Origin: Spirochaetota bacterium | Lineage (GTDB): Bacteria > Spirochaetota > Spirochaetia > Treponematales > Rectinemataceae | Assembly (NCBI GenBank): GCA_022711355.1 | Contig: JAKLFE010000018.1 | Span: forward strand, 1 to 64,000 | Direction: 5' to 3' | DNA: 64,000 nucleotides | Shown here: positions 42,573 through 49,701 of the stretch, one piece after another | How positions within the stretch are numbered: the first letter of the stretch is position 1 | Layout of the letters: every line of letters starts with the position of its first letter | Translations under genes and position numbers: made by a program | The notes under the pieces: model-generated | The model's input: the letters and a program-made list of their open reading frames with translations, nothing else | Databases searched by the model: none | Told to the model about the DNA's origin: nothing

Positions 42573-43505
42573 ATGCTGACCAGGCGGGATTTCCTGACGA
42601 GATGCGCCTCCTTCGGCGCGGCGGCCTTGCTCCTCTCCATCAAGCGCGGCGCCGGGCCCCTCCTGGCCCAGGTCCCCTCGGCGGCCCAGGGGTCCAAGGC
42701 GCCCGACATCGTCGCGGTGAAGGGCGGGAGCCAGGCCGCGCGCCTCGATCGGGCGCTGCGGGAGCTGGGGGGCATCGGCGCCTTCGTCCGCAAGGGCCAG
42801 ACGGTCGTGATCAAGCCCAACATAGGCTGGAGCCAGGGGCCGGAGGTCGCGGCCAACACCGATCCGGAGCTGGTCGCGCGGCTGGTCGAGCACTGCCTCG
42901 AGGCCGGGGCCTCGAAGGTCTGGGTCTTCGACCATTCCTGCGACAACGGCCCGAGCAGCTACCGGGCCTCGAAGATAGAGGGCTACGCCAAGGCCGCCGG
43001 GGCGGTCGTCGTCCCCGGGGAGAGCTCCTCCTACTACCAGGAGGTGCCCGTACCCGGGGCGAGGAGCCTCAAGAAGACCAGGGTGCACGAGCTCATCCTC
43101 GCGGCCGACGCCTTCATCAACGTCCCCGTCCTCAAGGACCACTCGGGGGCGGGCATGACCTGCGCCATGAAGAACCTCATGGGCATCGTCTGGGACAGGA
43201 GCGAGTTCCACCGGCTCGGGCTCGATCAGTGCATCGCCGATGCCTGCCTCTTCCGCAAGCCGACCCTCTCCATCGTCGACGCCGGCAGGGTCATGCTCAG
43301 CGGGGGGCCGCGGGGCTATCCCGGCAGCCGCTACGGCGAGCAGCGCATGCTCATCGCCTCGACCGACATCGTCGCCCTCGACGCGGTCTCGGCGAGGACC
43401 CTCGGCCGGGCGCCCTCCGATTTCGAGTATATAGCCAAGGCCGAGGAGCGCGGGCTCGGAACGAGCGACACCTCGAGGCTGGCCATAAGCCGGCTGACGA
43501 TATGA
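42573..43505 (+). CDS. Tat-exported DUF362-family protein
   Basis: 310 residues. The N-terminus is a twin-arginine signal: MLTRRDFL (Arg4, Arg5) followed by a hydrophobic stretch and an AQ cleavage region. The mature protein is DUF362 (COG2006): VVIKPNIGWSQGPE, NTDPELVARLVEHCLEAGA, VFDHSCDN, FINVPVLKDHSGAGMTCAMKNLMGIV, and IASTDIVALDAVSA. Cys residues occur in HSCDN, MTCAMKN and CIADAC and could bind a cluster. Its stop overlaps the start of the NapH-NapG fusion (ATGA at 43502), and tatA, tatC and tatB follow, so this is very likely the dedicated Tat cargo. Reaction unknown. Confidence 0.92.
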   Translation: MLTRRDFLTRCASFGAAALLLSIKRGAGPLLAQVPSAAQGSKAPDIVAVKGGSQAARLDRALRELGGIGAFVRKGQTVVIKPNIGWSQGPEVAANTDPELVARLVEHCLEAGASKVWVFDHSCDNGPSSYRASKIEGYAKAAGAVVVPGESSSYYQEVPVPGARSLKKTRVHELILAADAFINVPVLKDHSGAGMTCAMKNLMGIVWDRSEFHRLGLDQCIADACLFRKPTLSIVDAGRVMLSGGPRGYPGSRYGEQRMLIASTDIVALDAVSARTLGRAPSDFEYIAKAEERGLGTSDTSRLAISRLTI

Positions 43506-45097
43506 GCCGAAGCCGCAACTTCGCGGGCCCGATCGCGAGGGCGGCGAGGATAGCGGCCGCGGCCCTCGCCCTCGCCGGGGCGACGCTATCCTTCCTCCTC
43601 GGAGGGGAGTTAGGCGACACGCTATCCCGCGCGATCTCCTCATGGCAGCTCTTCCCCGCGGCGGCGCGGATCGCCGCCCTCGCCCTCGGGGGCGCCGGCA
43701 TCTCCGGCCTCGCGACGGGCGCGACGCTCCTCGCCGCGTCCGCCCTCTTCGGCCGCTGGTACTGCGCCGCCCTCTGCCCCCTAGGCTCGCTGCAGGACGC
43801 GGCATCGCTCCTCGGAGGCGCGCGAAGGCGCGCCCGCGGCCCGCTGCGCGGCCTCCGAGCGGCCTCCCTGGCCGCGGTCCTCGGCCTCGCGGCCCTCGGC
43901 GCCCTGGGCCTCGCCTCCTGGCTCGACCCCTGGTCCCTCTTCGGACGCTTCCTCGCCTACGATATCCAGCCCCTCCTCCGCCTCGCCCTCCGCGCCGATA
44001 CGCCGGCCCTGCGGCCCGAGCTCGTCGCCGCGGCGGGGCTGGCGATGTCCCTCGTCCTCCTCGCCTCGGCCCTCAGCGGGCGCTGGTTCTGCGGCAACCT
44101 CTGCCCCGTCGGCGCGGTCCTCGGGATCCTGAACCGTTTCGCGCCTCTCCGCTTGCGCCTCGACGAGGGAGCGTGCGTCTCCTGCGGCCGCTGCAGCTCC
44201 GTATGCCGCGCGACCTGCGTCGACGGCGCGCGGAAACGCCTCGATCCGACCCGCTGCGTCTACTGCCTCGCCTGCCTCGCGGCCTGCCCGACCGGGGCGG
44301 TCCGTTACGGCCGCGGGCCGCGGGCCTCCGGGCACGCCGCCGCCAGGGCGGGGCCGCGCGAAGCCGGGCCGCTCGCGGCGCCCCTGAGCAGGCGCGGCTT
44401 CGTCTCCCTGCTGGCGGGGGGAAGCCTCGCCCTCGGCGCGGCCGCGCTGTCGAGGAGGAGCCTCTCGCTCCTCGCGCCCCGAATCGAGGGAGGCGGGGTT
44501 CCGCGCCCCGTGACCCCGCCGGGCTCGGGCTCCGCCGCCCTCTTCGCCGAGCGCTGCACGGCCTGCGGGCTCTGCGTCTCCCGATGCCCCGCCAAGATCC
44601 TGCGGCCCTCGCTCGGCCGGCTCGGCCTGGCGGGCTTCCTCGCCCCGAGGCTCGATTACTCCGTCTCCTACTGCCAGTACGACTGCGTGGCCTGCCTCGA
44701 GGCCTGCCCGAGCGGGGCCCTCGAGAGGCTGGCCCTCGGGAGGAAGCGGCTGACGAAGATAGGCGACGCCACGCTCATCCGGGAGCGCTGCGTCGTAATC
44801 AAGAATCGGACCAAGTGCGGTGCCTGCGCCGAGCACTGCCCCACCGGCGCGGTCCGCATGATCGTCGGCGAAAGCCGCCTGCCGGAGCCGGTCTTCGACG
44901 GCGCGATCTGCATCGGCTGCGGGGCCTGCCATCACGCCTGCCCGGTCGAGCCGGATAAGGCGATATCGGTAGCCGGCCTCGCGGAGCACCGGCTGGCCGA
45001 GAAGCCCGAGGCCGGCTTGTTCGATACGCCCGCGCATGCCCCGCCGGGGCTGAAGGGGGAAGAGCCGACGGAGGCTTCCGAAGCCTTCCCGTTTTGA
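43502..45097 (+). CDS. NapH-NapG-type fusion ferredoxin with internal Tat signal
   Basis: 531 residues. The N-terminal half is a NapH/NosR-like membrane protein: about four helices and two WYC-x3-CP and WFC-x3-CP motifs (CAALCPLG, CGNLCPVG), then two cytoplasmic [4Fe-4S] motifs (CVSCGRCSSVC and CVYCLACLAACP). A twin-arginine motif, SRRGF at 296-300, with a following hydrophobic helix starts the second half. That half is NapG-like with four [4Fe-4S] motifs (CTACGLCVSRCP, the CVACLEACP block, CGACAEHCP, CIGCGACHHACP). Such an arrangement would carry electrons from quinol or cytoplasmic donors to periplasmic clusters. NapH and NapG are normally separate genes, and no nitrate reductase is present. 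Overlaps DUF362 by four bases. Confidence 0.92.
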   Translation: MSRSRNFAGPIARAARIAAAALALAGATLSFLLGGELGDTLSRAISSWQLFPAAARIAALALGGAGISGLATGATLLAASALFGRWYCAALCPLGSLQDAASLLGGARRRARGPLRGLRAASLAAVLGLAALGALGLASWLDPWSLFGRFLAYDIQPLLRLALRADTPALRPELVAAAGLAMSLVLLASALSGRWFCGNLCPVGAVLGILNRFAPLRLRLDEGACVSCGRCSSVCRATCVDGARKRLDPTRCVYCLACLAACPTGAVRYGRGPRASGHAAARAGPREAGPLAAPLSRRGFVSLLAGGSLALGAAALSRRSLSLLAPRIEGGGVPRPVTPPGSGSAALFAERCTACGLCVSRCPAKILRPSLGRLGLAGFLAPRLDYSVSYCQYDCVACLEACPSGALERLALGRKRLTKIGDATLIRERCVVIKNRTKCGACAEHCPTGAVRMIVGESRLPEPVFDGAICIGCGACHHACPVEPDKAISVAGLAEHRLAEKPEAGLFDTPAHAPPGLKGEEPTEASEAFPF

Positions 45098-45168
45098 CGT
45101 ACACTGGAGGCGGCCGCCCGCGGAGCCTTCGATGCCCCGGCGAGCGGCCCCGAAGCAAGGGGGCTAGC

Positions 45169-45351
45169 ATGATCGGATCGAGCGAGATCATCGTCGTGGC
45201 CGCGGTCATCCTCATACTCTTCGGCGCGAGCGCGATCCCAAAATTCGCGAAGGCCCTCGGACAGGCCAAGAAGGAGTTCGAGAAGGGCGCGCACGGCGAC
45301 GGCGAGGCCGAGGAGGCTTCGAAGGGCGAGCGAGACGGGAAAGCGAGCTGA
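45169..45351 (+). CDS. tatA: Twin-arginine translocase subunit TatA
   Basis: 60 residues: a short N-terminal helix (SSEIIVVAAVILILFGASAIP) with the hinge FGxxxIPKFAKALG and an amphipathic helix with acidic tail, as in TatA/E. I use ATG 45169, preceded by AAGGGGG at 5 bases; the frame extends upstream to 45094 without conservation. It forms the pore-building subunit of the Tat system. Followed by tatC after 22 bases. Confidence 0.93.
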   Translation: MIGSSEIIVVAAVILILFGASAIPKFAKALGQAKKEFEKGAHGDGEAEEASKGERDGKAS

Positions 45352-45373
45352 AGCGCGCCCGCGCGCGTCGAGC

Positions 45374-46147
45374 ATGGGTTCCGACAATCCCGAACGGGTC
45401 ATGAGCCTCCTCGGCCACCTCGCCGAGCTCAGGCGCCGCCTCCTCGTGTCGCTCGCGGCCTTCGCCGCCTGCTTCGTCCTGGCCCTCCTCCGCTACGGGG
45501 ACCTCCTCGGCCTGCTCACCGCCCTCTTCCGCGGCGTCGAGAGCCAAGCGCGCGCCAAGCTCTTCGCGAGCAGCCTCCCGGAGGGCTTCCTCGTGCAGCT
45601 CCAGCTCGCGGCCGCCGCGGCCTTCCTCCTCTCCCTCCCCCTCCACCTCGTCAGCCTCGCCCAGTTCCTCCTGCCCGCCCTCGGGCGGAGGCAGCGCGGC
45701 GTCCTCGCGGCGGGGATCCTGGCCAGCTTCCTCCTCGCCTGCCTCGGCGTCTTCATGAGCTACTTCCACATACTTCCCTGGTCGATCCGCTTCTTCGCCG
45801 GCTCGGCCTTCATGCCGAGCGAAGTCGGGATGCTCCTGAACCTCAGGCAGAGCGTCGCCTACGTGCTGTCCTTCACGCTCTGGGCCGTCCTGACCTTCCA
45901 ATCGCCCCTCCTCCTCCTGATCCTCCTATCCCTGCGCATCCTCGATCGAAGGTCGGTCTTCCGCTCGAGCAGGTTCGTCATCGTGATCATCTTCCTCCTC
46001 TCGGCGATAATCACGCCCTCGGTCGACCCCTTCAGCCAATGCGCGATAGCCCTGCCCCTCGTCGCCCTCTTCTTCCTGGCGCTCCTGATCGCCAGGATCT
46101 TTCGGCTCGGCGAAGGGGCGGCCGTCCCGGCCGGGGGAGGCTCCTGA
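45374..46147 (+). CDS. tatC: Sec-independent translocase TatC
   Basis: 257 residues, six transmembrane helices. Signature parts: GHLAELRRRLLVS at the N-terminus (signal-recognition surface), LPEGFLVQLQ in the first periplasmic loop-helix 2 region, and ITPSVDPFSQ before helix 5. The first ATG (45374) gives MGSDNPERVMSLLGHLAEL; the internal ATG at 45401 is an alternative start nearer to the family norm. Its stop overlaps the tatB-like start by one base. Together with tatA and tatB it makes a complete minimal Tat system. Confidence 0.95.
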   Translation: MGSDNPERVMSLLGHLAELRRRLLVSLAAFAACFVLALLRYGDLLGLLTALFRGVESQARAKLFASSLPEGFLVQLQLAAAAAFLLSLPLHLVSLAQFLLPALGRRQRGVLAAGILASFLLACLGVFMSYFHILPWSIRFFAGSAFMPSEVGMLLNLRQSVAYVLSFTLWAVLTFQSPLLLLILLSLRILDRRSVFRSSRFVIVIIFLLSAIITPSVDPFSQCAIALPLVALFFLALLIARIFRLGEGAAVPAGGGS

Positions 46148-46503
46148 TGTTCGGCATCGGCCCGTCCGAGCTCCTGGTCATCTGCTGCGTCGCGCTCGTG
46201 TTCATACGCCCCAAGGACCTCCCGGCCGTCCTCGGCAGGCTCGGTCGCCTCTACGCCCGCCTCCGCGCGAGCTGCAGAGAGCTCTCGGCGTCCCGGGACC
46301 AGATCCTGGACGAGCTCAGGGCAGCCGCCGATCGGGCCGAGGCGATGGACCTGGCCGCTTCTCCCCGCGCGGCGGCGGATCGCGGATCCCCGGGCTTCCC
46401 GGAGCCGGAGGCCGGGAACGAGGGCATACCGCCGGGACGGGGCCCATCGGGGGCTCTCGAAGGTTCCACGCCCGGTCTCGAATCTCCGACGAGGGCGAGA
46501 TAG
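46147..46503 (+). CDS. tatB: TatB-like translocase subunit
   Basis: 118 residues. N-terminal MFGIGPSELLVICCVALVF helix, then RPKDLPAVLGRLGRLYARLR, the TatB hinge and amphipathic helix; a charged, Pro/Gly-rich tail follows. The MFGIGPSELL start is closer to TatB than TatA, and it comes after tatC (order A-C-B). ATG 46147 overlaps the tatC stop by one base. It ends just before a hairpin at 46507-46533. Confidence 0.88.
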   Translation: MFGIGPSELLVICCVALVFIRPKDLPAVLGRLGRLYARLRASCRELSASRDQILDELRAAADRAEAMDLAASPRAAADRGSPGFPEPEAGNEGIPPGRGPSGALEGSTPGLESPTRAR

Positions 46504-46506
46504 AAT

Positions 46507-46533
46507 AGGTCGGTCGGCCTCGCCGACCGACCT
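46507..46533 (+). terminator. 11-bp stem-loop after the Tat operon
   Basis: Perfect stem A-GGTCGGTCGG, loop CCTCG, CCGACCGACC-T, right after the tatB stop. No T tract follows. It could terminate the Tat operon or sit in the leader of the next lipoprotein gene, since a TAGAAT box (46501-46506) precedes it. Confidence 0.45.
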
Positions 46534-46555
46534 CTCGCCCGAAGGGAGCACCGTC

Positions 46556-47329
46556 ATGCGAGCATCCTCGATAGCCCTCCCCTGCCTCCTCTGTCTCGCG
46601 AGCCTCCTCGGCTGCGGCTCCGGCCCCCAGGCCCAAAGGCCCTACATCGAGGTCCCCGCGGAGGAGGCCGATCCCTTCGCGGGCCCGGGCATCGAGCTCC
46701 ACCGCTTCGCCTACGACGAGATCCGCCCCTTGGCGGGCGACTATCGCGTCGAGGGGGAGCTCCTGCGGATCACGGGCAGCCAGGAAGCCTGGTCGATGCT
46801 CTACTTCGACCGTGCCCTGCCCGAGAGCTACGCCCTCTCCTACGAGCTCAGGCTCGACTCGGGCGACCCGATCGTCGCCGAGGCCATGCTCAACACGGAG
46901 CTCGTGGGCAGGAGCTACACGAGGGCCTACGCCTACCACTTCGCCAGGGGAGGCACGAGCTACTTCTTCGGCAAGGGCATCTGGGGCAAGGATAAGCGGG
47001 GAGGGCCCGATCTCGTGAACAGCGAGGACCACGTCCCCCAGCCCGCGAGCATGAAGCGGGGGCGCTGGGCAAGGATGGAAATCCTGCGGATCGGCAATCT
47101 TCTCGAGATGCGCGTCGAGGGGAAGACCGTCCTCAGCTACTACGACGACAAGGGCGAGCTAGGCCGCGGCGGCTACCTGGGCTTCCTGGCGAACGCGGGG
47201 ATCAGCCTCAGGAACATCGAGCTGCGCTACAAGGCCGAGGCCCCCGAGGGAGGCCAGCCGCGCGAGGGAGCGCCAGCCCCGGAGGGGGCGGGGGATCACG
47301 GCGGCCGGGGCGCCCCTGCCGGGAAATAG
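46556..47329 (+). CDS. Lipoprotein with concanavalin-like/DUF1080-like fold
   Basis: 257 residues with lipobox LASLLGC. The mature domain reads as a jelly-roll: AGDYRVEGELLRITGSQ, SYALSYELRLDSGDP, KRGRWARMEILRIGNLLEMRVEGK, and GGYLGFLANAGISLRNIELRY, which ends the way DUF1080/LamG-type domains do. A Gly/Pro/Ala-rich tail of about 35 residues follows. Possibly a sugar-binding or glycan-acting surface protein; the catalytic residues cannot be judged. The ATG has GGGAG upstream. It precedes the 2H phosphoesterase gene by 4 bases. Confidence 0.75.
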   Translation: MRASSIALPCLLCLASLLGCGSGPQAQRPYIEVPAEEADPFAGPGIELHRFAYDEIRPLAGDYRVEGELLRITGSQEAWSMLYFDRALPESYALSYELRLDSGDPIVAEAMLNTELVGRSYTRAYAYHFARGGTSYFFGKGIWGKDKRGGPDLVNSEDHVPQPASMKRGRWARMEILRIGNLLEMRVEGKTVLSYYDDKGELGRGGYLGFLANAGISLRNIELRYKAEAPEGGQPREGAPAPEGAGDHGGRGAPAGK

Positions 47330-47333
47330 CGGC

Positions 47334-48005
47334 ATGAGCTCGCCCGCGCTCTACGAGGGCATCCGCTCGGCCGGCGCCGCGGCCCTGCGCTCGGGAGACA
47401 TCGCCCTCGACCCGGTCCTCGCCGAGGGCGGCCCCGATCGGCGGCGCGGCCTCTCCCTGGTCATCCATCCCCGCGGCCTCGGCGAGGCCTACGAGCCCCT
47501 GGCAACGGGCTTCGCGGCCCTCGAGCCCGAGCAGTACTACTACCCCGCCGGAGACCTCCACGTCACGGTCTTCGACTTCTGCAGCGCCCGGGAAGGCTAT
47601 GCGCGCGACCTCGAGTCAGAGCTCGCCTTCCTCGCGCTCGCGCTCGAGGCCGCGGCCGGCTCGGGTCCCTTCCCCATCGCCTTCAGGGGAGTCGCCTGCA
47701 GCCGGGAGGCCGGCCTCCTCGCGGGCTACGACGGGGACCGCCTGGTCGCGCTGCGGGCCGCCATCCGCTCCCGCATGCTCGATCGGGGCCTGCCCAACGA
47801 CGAGCGCTACGAGTCGCGCTCGGCCCACGCGAGCTTCCTCCGCTTCCGCGCCCCCCTGCGCGACGGGCCGCGCTTCCTCGCCGAGCTCGAGGCGCGGCGC
47901 GAGGAGGAGCTCGGCGAGGCCCTGGTCGAGGAGCTCGAGCTGGTCGAGCACGACTGGTTCGACTCCGGCGGGAGCCGGCGCCTCGTCGGGAAGGTCGCGC
48001 TGTGA
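47334..48005 (+). CDS. 2H phosphoesterase-superfamily protein
   Basis: 223 residues with the two HxT/S motifs that define LigT-like 2H enzymes: DLHVTVFDF (His76, Thr78) and SAHASFLRF (His165, Ser167). Members cleave 2',3'-cyclic or other phosphodiesters, often in RNA or nucleotide metabolism. No signal peptide. Its TGA overlaps the GTG of the GH114-like lipoprotein gene (GTGA at 48002-48005), so they are co-translated although one is cytoplasmic and one exported. Confidence 0.85.
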   Translation: MSSPALYEGIRSAGAAALRSGDIALDPVLAEGGPDRRRGLSLVIHPRGLGEAYEPLATGFAALEPEQYYYPAGDLHVTVFDFCSAREGYARDLESELAFLALALEAAAGSGPFPIAFRGVACSREAGLLAGYDGDRLVALRAAIRSRMLDRGLPNDERYESRSAHASFLRFRAPLRDGPRFLAELEARREEELGEALVEELELVEHDWFDSGGSRRLVGKVAL

Positions 48006-49003
48006 GGGCGGCGGACTGGCCACGGCGGGCTTTCGGCGTCGCGGCCGTCCTCGCGGCGCCTTTCCTCGTCGCCCTCTCCTCCTGCGCAAGCGGGCCCTCG
48101 GCCGCCCTCGACTACCGGGCCGAGATGCGCGCCTTCGTGCTGGAGATAGGCGCCTACGCGCGCGCGGTAAAGCCCGGCTTCATCGTCGTGCCGCAGAACG
48201 GGATGGAGCTCGGCACCGACTCGGGCGATGCCGCGGGGACGGCGCAATCCGGCTACCTCGGCGCCATCGACGGGGCCGGGCGCGAGGATCTCTTCTACGG
48301 CTACGAGGCGGACGACGGCGAGACGCCCTCGGCCGAGCGCGACCGCATGCTCGGGCTCTGCGACCTTTTCGAGGACGCGGGGGTCGAGGTCCTCGCCATC
48401 GACTACTGCTCCGCGCCGTCGAAGGTCGACGATTCCTACGCGCGGAACGCGGCGAGGGGCTACATCTCCTTCGCCGCGCAGCATCGCGAGCTCGACGCCA
48501 TCCCCGGCTACCCAGCGACGCCGCACAACGTGAACACCGGCGACGTCGCCTCGCTCCCCGAGGCGAGGAACTTCCTCTACCTGATCAACTCCTCGAGCTT
48601 CGCCTCCAAGGCCGACTTCCTCGCCGCCGCTGCCGCCACCGACTACGACCTCGTCGTCATGGACCTCTTCCACGACGGCGAAGCCTATACGGCGGCGGAG
48701 GTCCAGGGCCTGAAGACGAAGGCCGGCGGGGGCTCCCGCCTCGTCATCTGCTACCTGAGCGTCGGCGAGGCCGAGGACTACCGCTACTACTGGGACGAGG
48801 ATTGGACCCTCCTCGCCCCCGGCTGGCTCGAGGCCGAGAATCCCGACTGGGAAGGCAACTACAAGGTCCGCTACTGGGATCCGGCCTGGAAGCGGATCAT
48901 CCTGGGCGGGACCGGCTCCTACCTCCAGCGCATCCTCGACGCGGGCTTCGACGGGGTCTACCTCGACCTCATCGACGCCTTCGAGTACTTCGAGGGAGAC
49001 TAG
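48002..49003 (+). CDS. GH114-like (TM1410-type) lipoprotein
   Basis: 333 residues. Signal peptide with lipobox VALSSC. The catalytic-type barrel matches the GH114/endo-alpha-1,4-polygalactosaminidase group: VVMDLFHDGE, VICYLSVGEAEDYRYYW, WLEAENPDWEGNYKVRYWD, and GFDGVYLDLIDAFEYF, with candidate acids in SVGEAED and YLDLID. The likely role is cleavage of galactosamine-rich exopolysaccharide at the cell surface, from family knowledge only. GTG start in the GTGA overlap with the 2H gene. Confidence 0.88.
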   Translation: MRAADWPRRAFGVAAVLAAPFLVALSSCASGPSAALDYRAEMRAFVLEIGAYARAVKPGFIVVPQNGMELGTDSGDAAGTAQSGYLGAIDGAGREDLFYGYEADDGETPSAERDRMLGLCDLFEDAGVEVLAIDYCSAPSKVDDSYARNAARGYISFAAQHRELDAIPGYPATPHNVNTGDVASLPEARNFLYLINSSSFASKADFLAAAAATDYDLVVMDLFHDGEAYTAAEVQGLKTKAGGGSRLVICYLSVGEAEDYRYYWDEDWTLLAPGWLEAENPDWEGNYKVRYWDPAWKRIILGGTGSYLQRILDAGFDGVYLDLIDAFEYFEGD

Positions 49004-49066
49004 CCCCTCTAGGCCGACCCGGGCCGGGCGGCCGCCGCCCCGCCCCGGAGCCGGCCCAGCGGCTAC

Positions 49067-49100
49067 TTGCAAAGACTTCTTTGCAATGCTATCTTTGCAG
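49067..49100. promoter_or_regulatory. Operator/promoter of the ArsR-MFS operon
   Basis: TTGCAAAG-ACTT-CTTTGCAA (49067-49086) is a perfect 8-bp inverted repeat, and a third half-site CTTTGCAG lies at 49093-49100. A promoter is superimposed: TTGCAA (49067-49072), 17 bases, TATCTT (49090-49095). The ATG at 49102 is 6 bases after the -10 box, so the mRNA would be leaderless and repressor binding would cover the promoter. Confidence 0.75.
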
Positions 49101-49101
49101 C

Positions 49102-49701
49102 ATGGCAAGCGACAGGAAACCAGCCCCCGGGAGGCGCTCGACCCGCCTCGATCCGCGGAACCTCAAGGGCCTGGCCCATCCCCTCCGCGTCGAGATCCTC
49201 GGCTCGCTTCGCGTCGAGGGACCCGCCACGGCGAGCGTCCTGGCCGCGAGGCTCGGCGAGTCGAGCGGGGCCACGAGCTACCACCTCCGCCAGCTCGCGA
49301 GCTTCGGCTTCGTCGAGGAGGACCCGGCGAGGGGCTCGGCCAGGGAGCGCTGGTGGCGGGCCTCGAGCCCGAGCACGTCGTTCAGCGAAGAGGCCCTCCT
49401 GGCCTCGCCCGAGCTGGGCGCGGGCTTCCTGCGCTCCGTGGCGGCGGCCCATGCCGAGCGCGCCCTCGGCTGGATCGAGGCCGCGCCGGCGGCGCCCAAG
49501 CGATGGAGGGCGGCCGGCGCGATGGACGACTGGGCCCTCGACCTCGATCCCGCCCAGGCCCGGGAGCTCGCCGCGCGGATCGAGGCCCTCGTGGCCTCCT
49601 ATCCCCGCTTCGATCCCGAGGCGCCCCGAAGCGCGGGGCGCGAGCTCGTGGCCGTCCAGCTCCAGATCCTCCCTCGAATCGGCCCGAGGAGGCCCTCGTG
49701 A
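49102..49701 (+). CDS. ArsR-type (HTH_20) transcriptional regulator
   Basis: 199 residues. A winged helix near the N-terminus: LKGLAHPLRVEILGSLRVEGPATASVLAARLG, ATSYHLRQLASFGFVEED (key parts LAHPLRVEIL and YHLRQLASFG). The C-terminal half is helical and may bind a ligand; the metal-binding CxC motif of classical ArsR is absent. It sits directly after its presumed operator, and its stop overlaps the MFS start (GTGA at 49698-49701), which is a typical regulator-efflux pair. Confidence 0.92.
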   Translation: MASDRKPAPGRRSTRLDPRNLKGLAHPLRVEILGSLRVEGPATASVLAARLGESSGATSYHLRQLASFGFVEEDPARGSARERWWRASSPSTSFSEEALLASPELGAGFLRSVAAAHAERALGWIEAAPAAPKRWRAAGAMDDWALDLDPAQARELAARIEALVASYPRFDPEAPRSAGRELVAVQLQILPRIGPRRPS

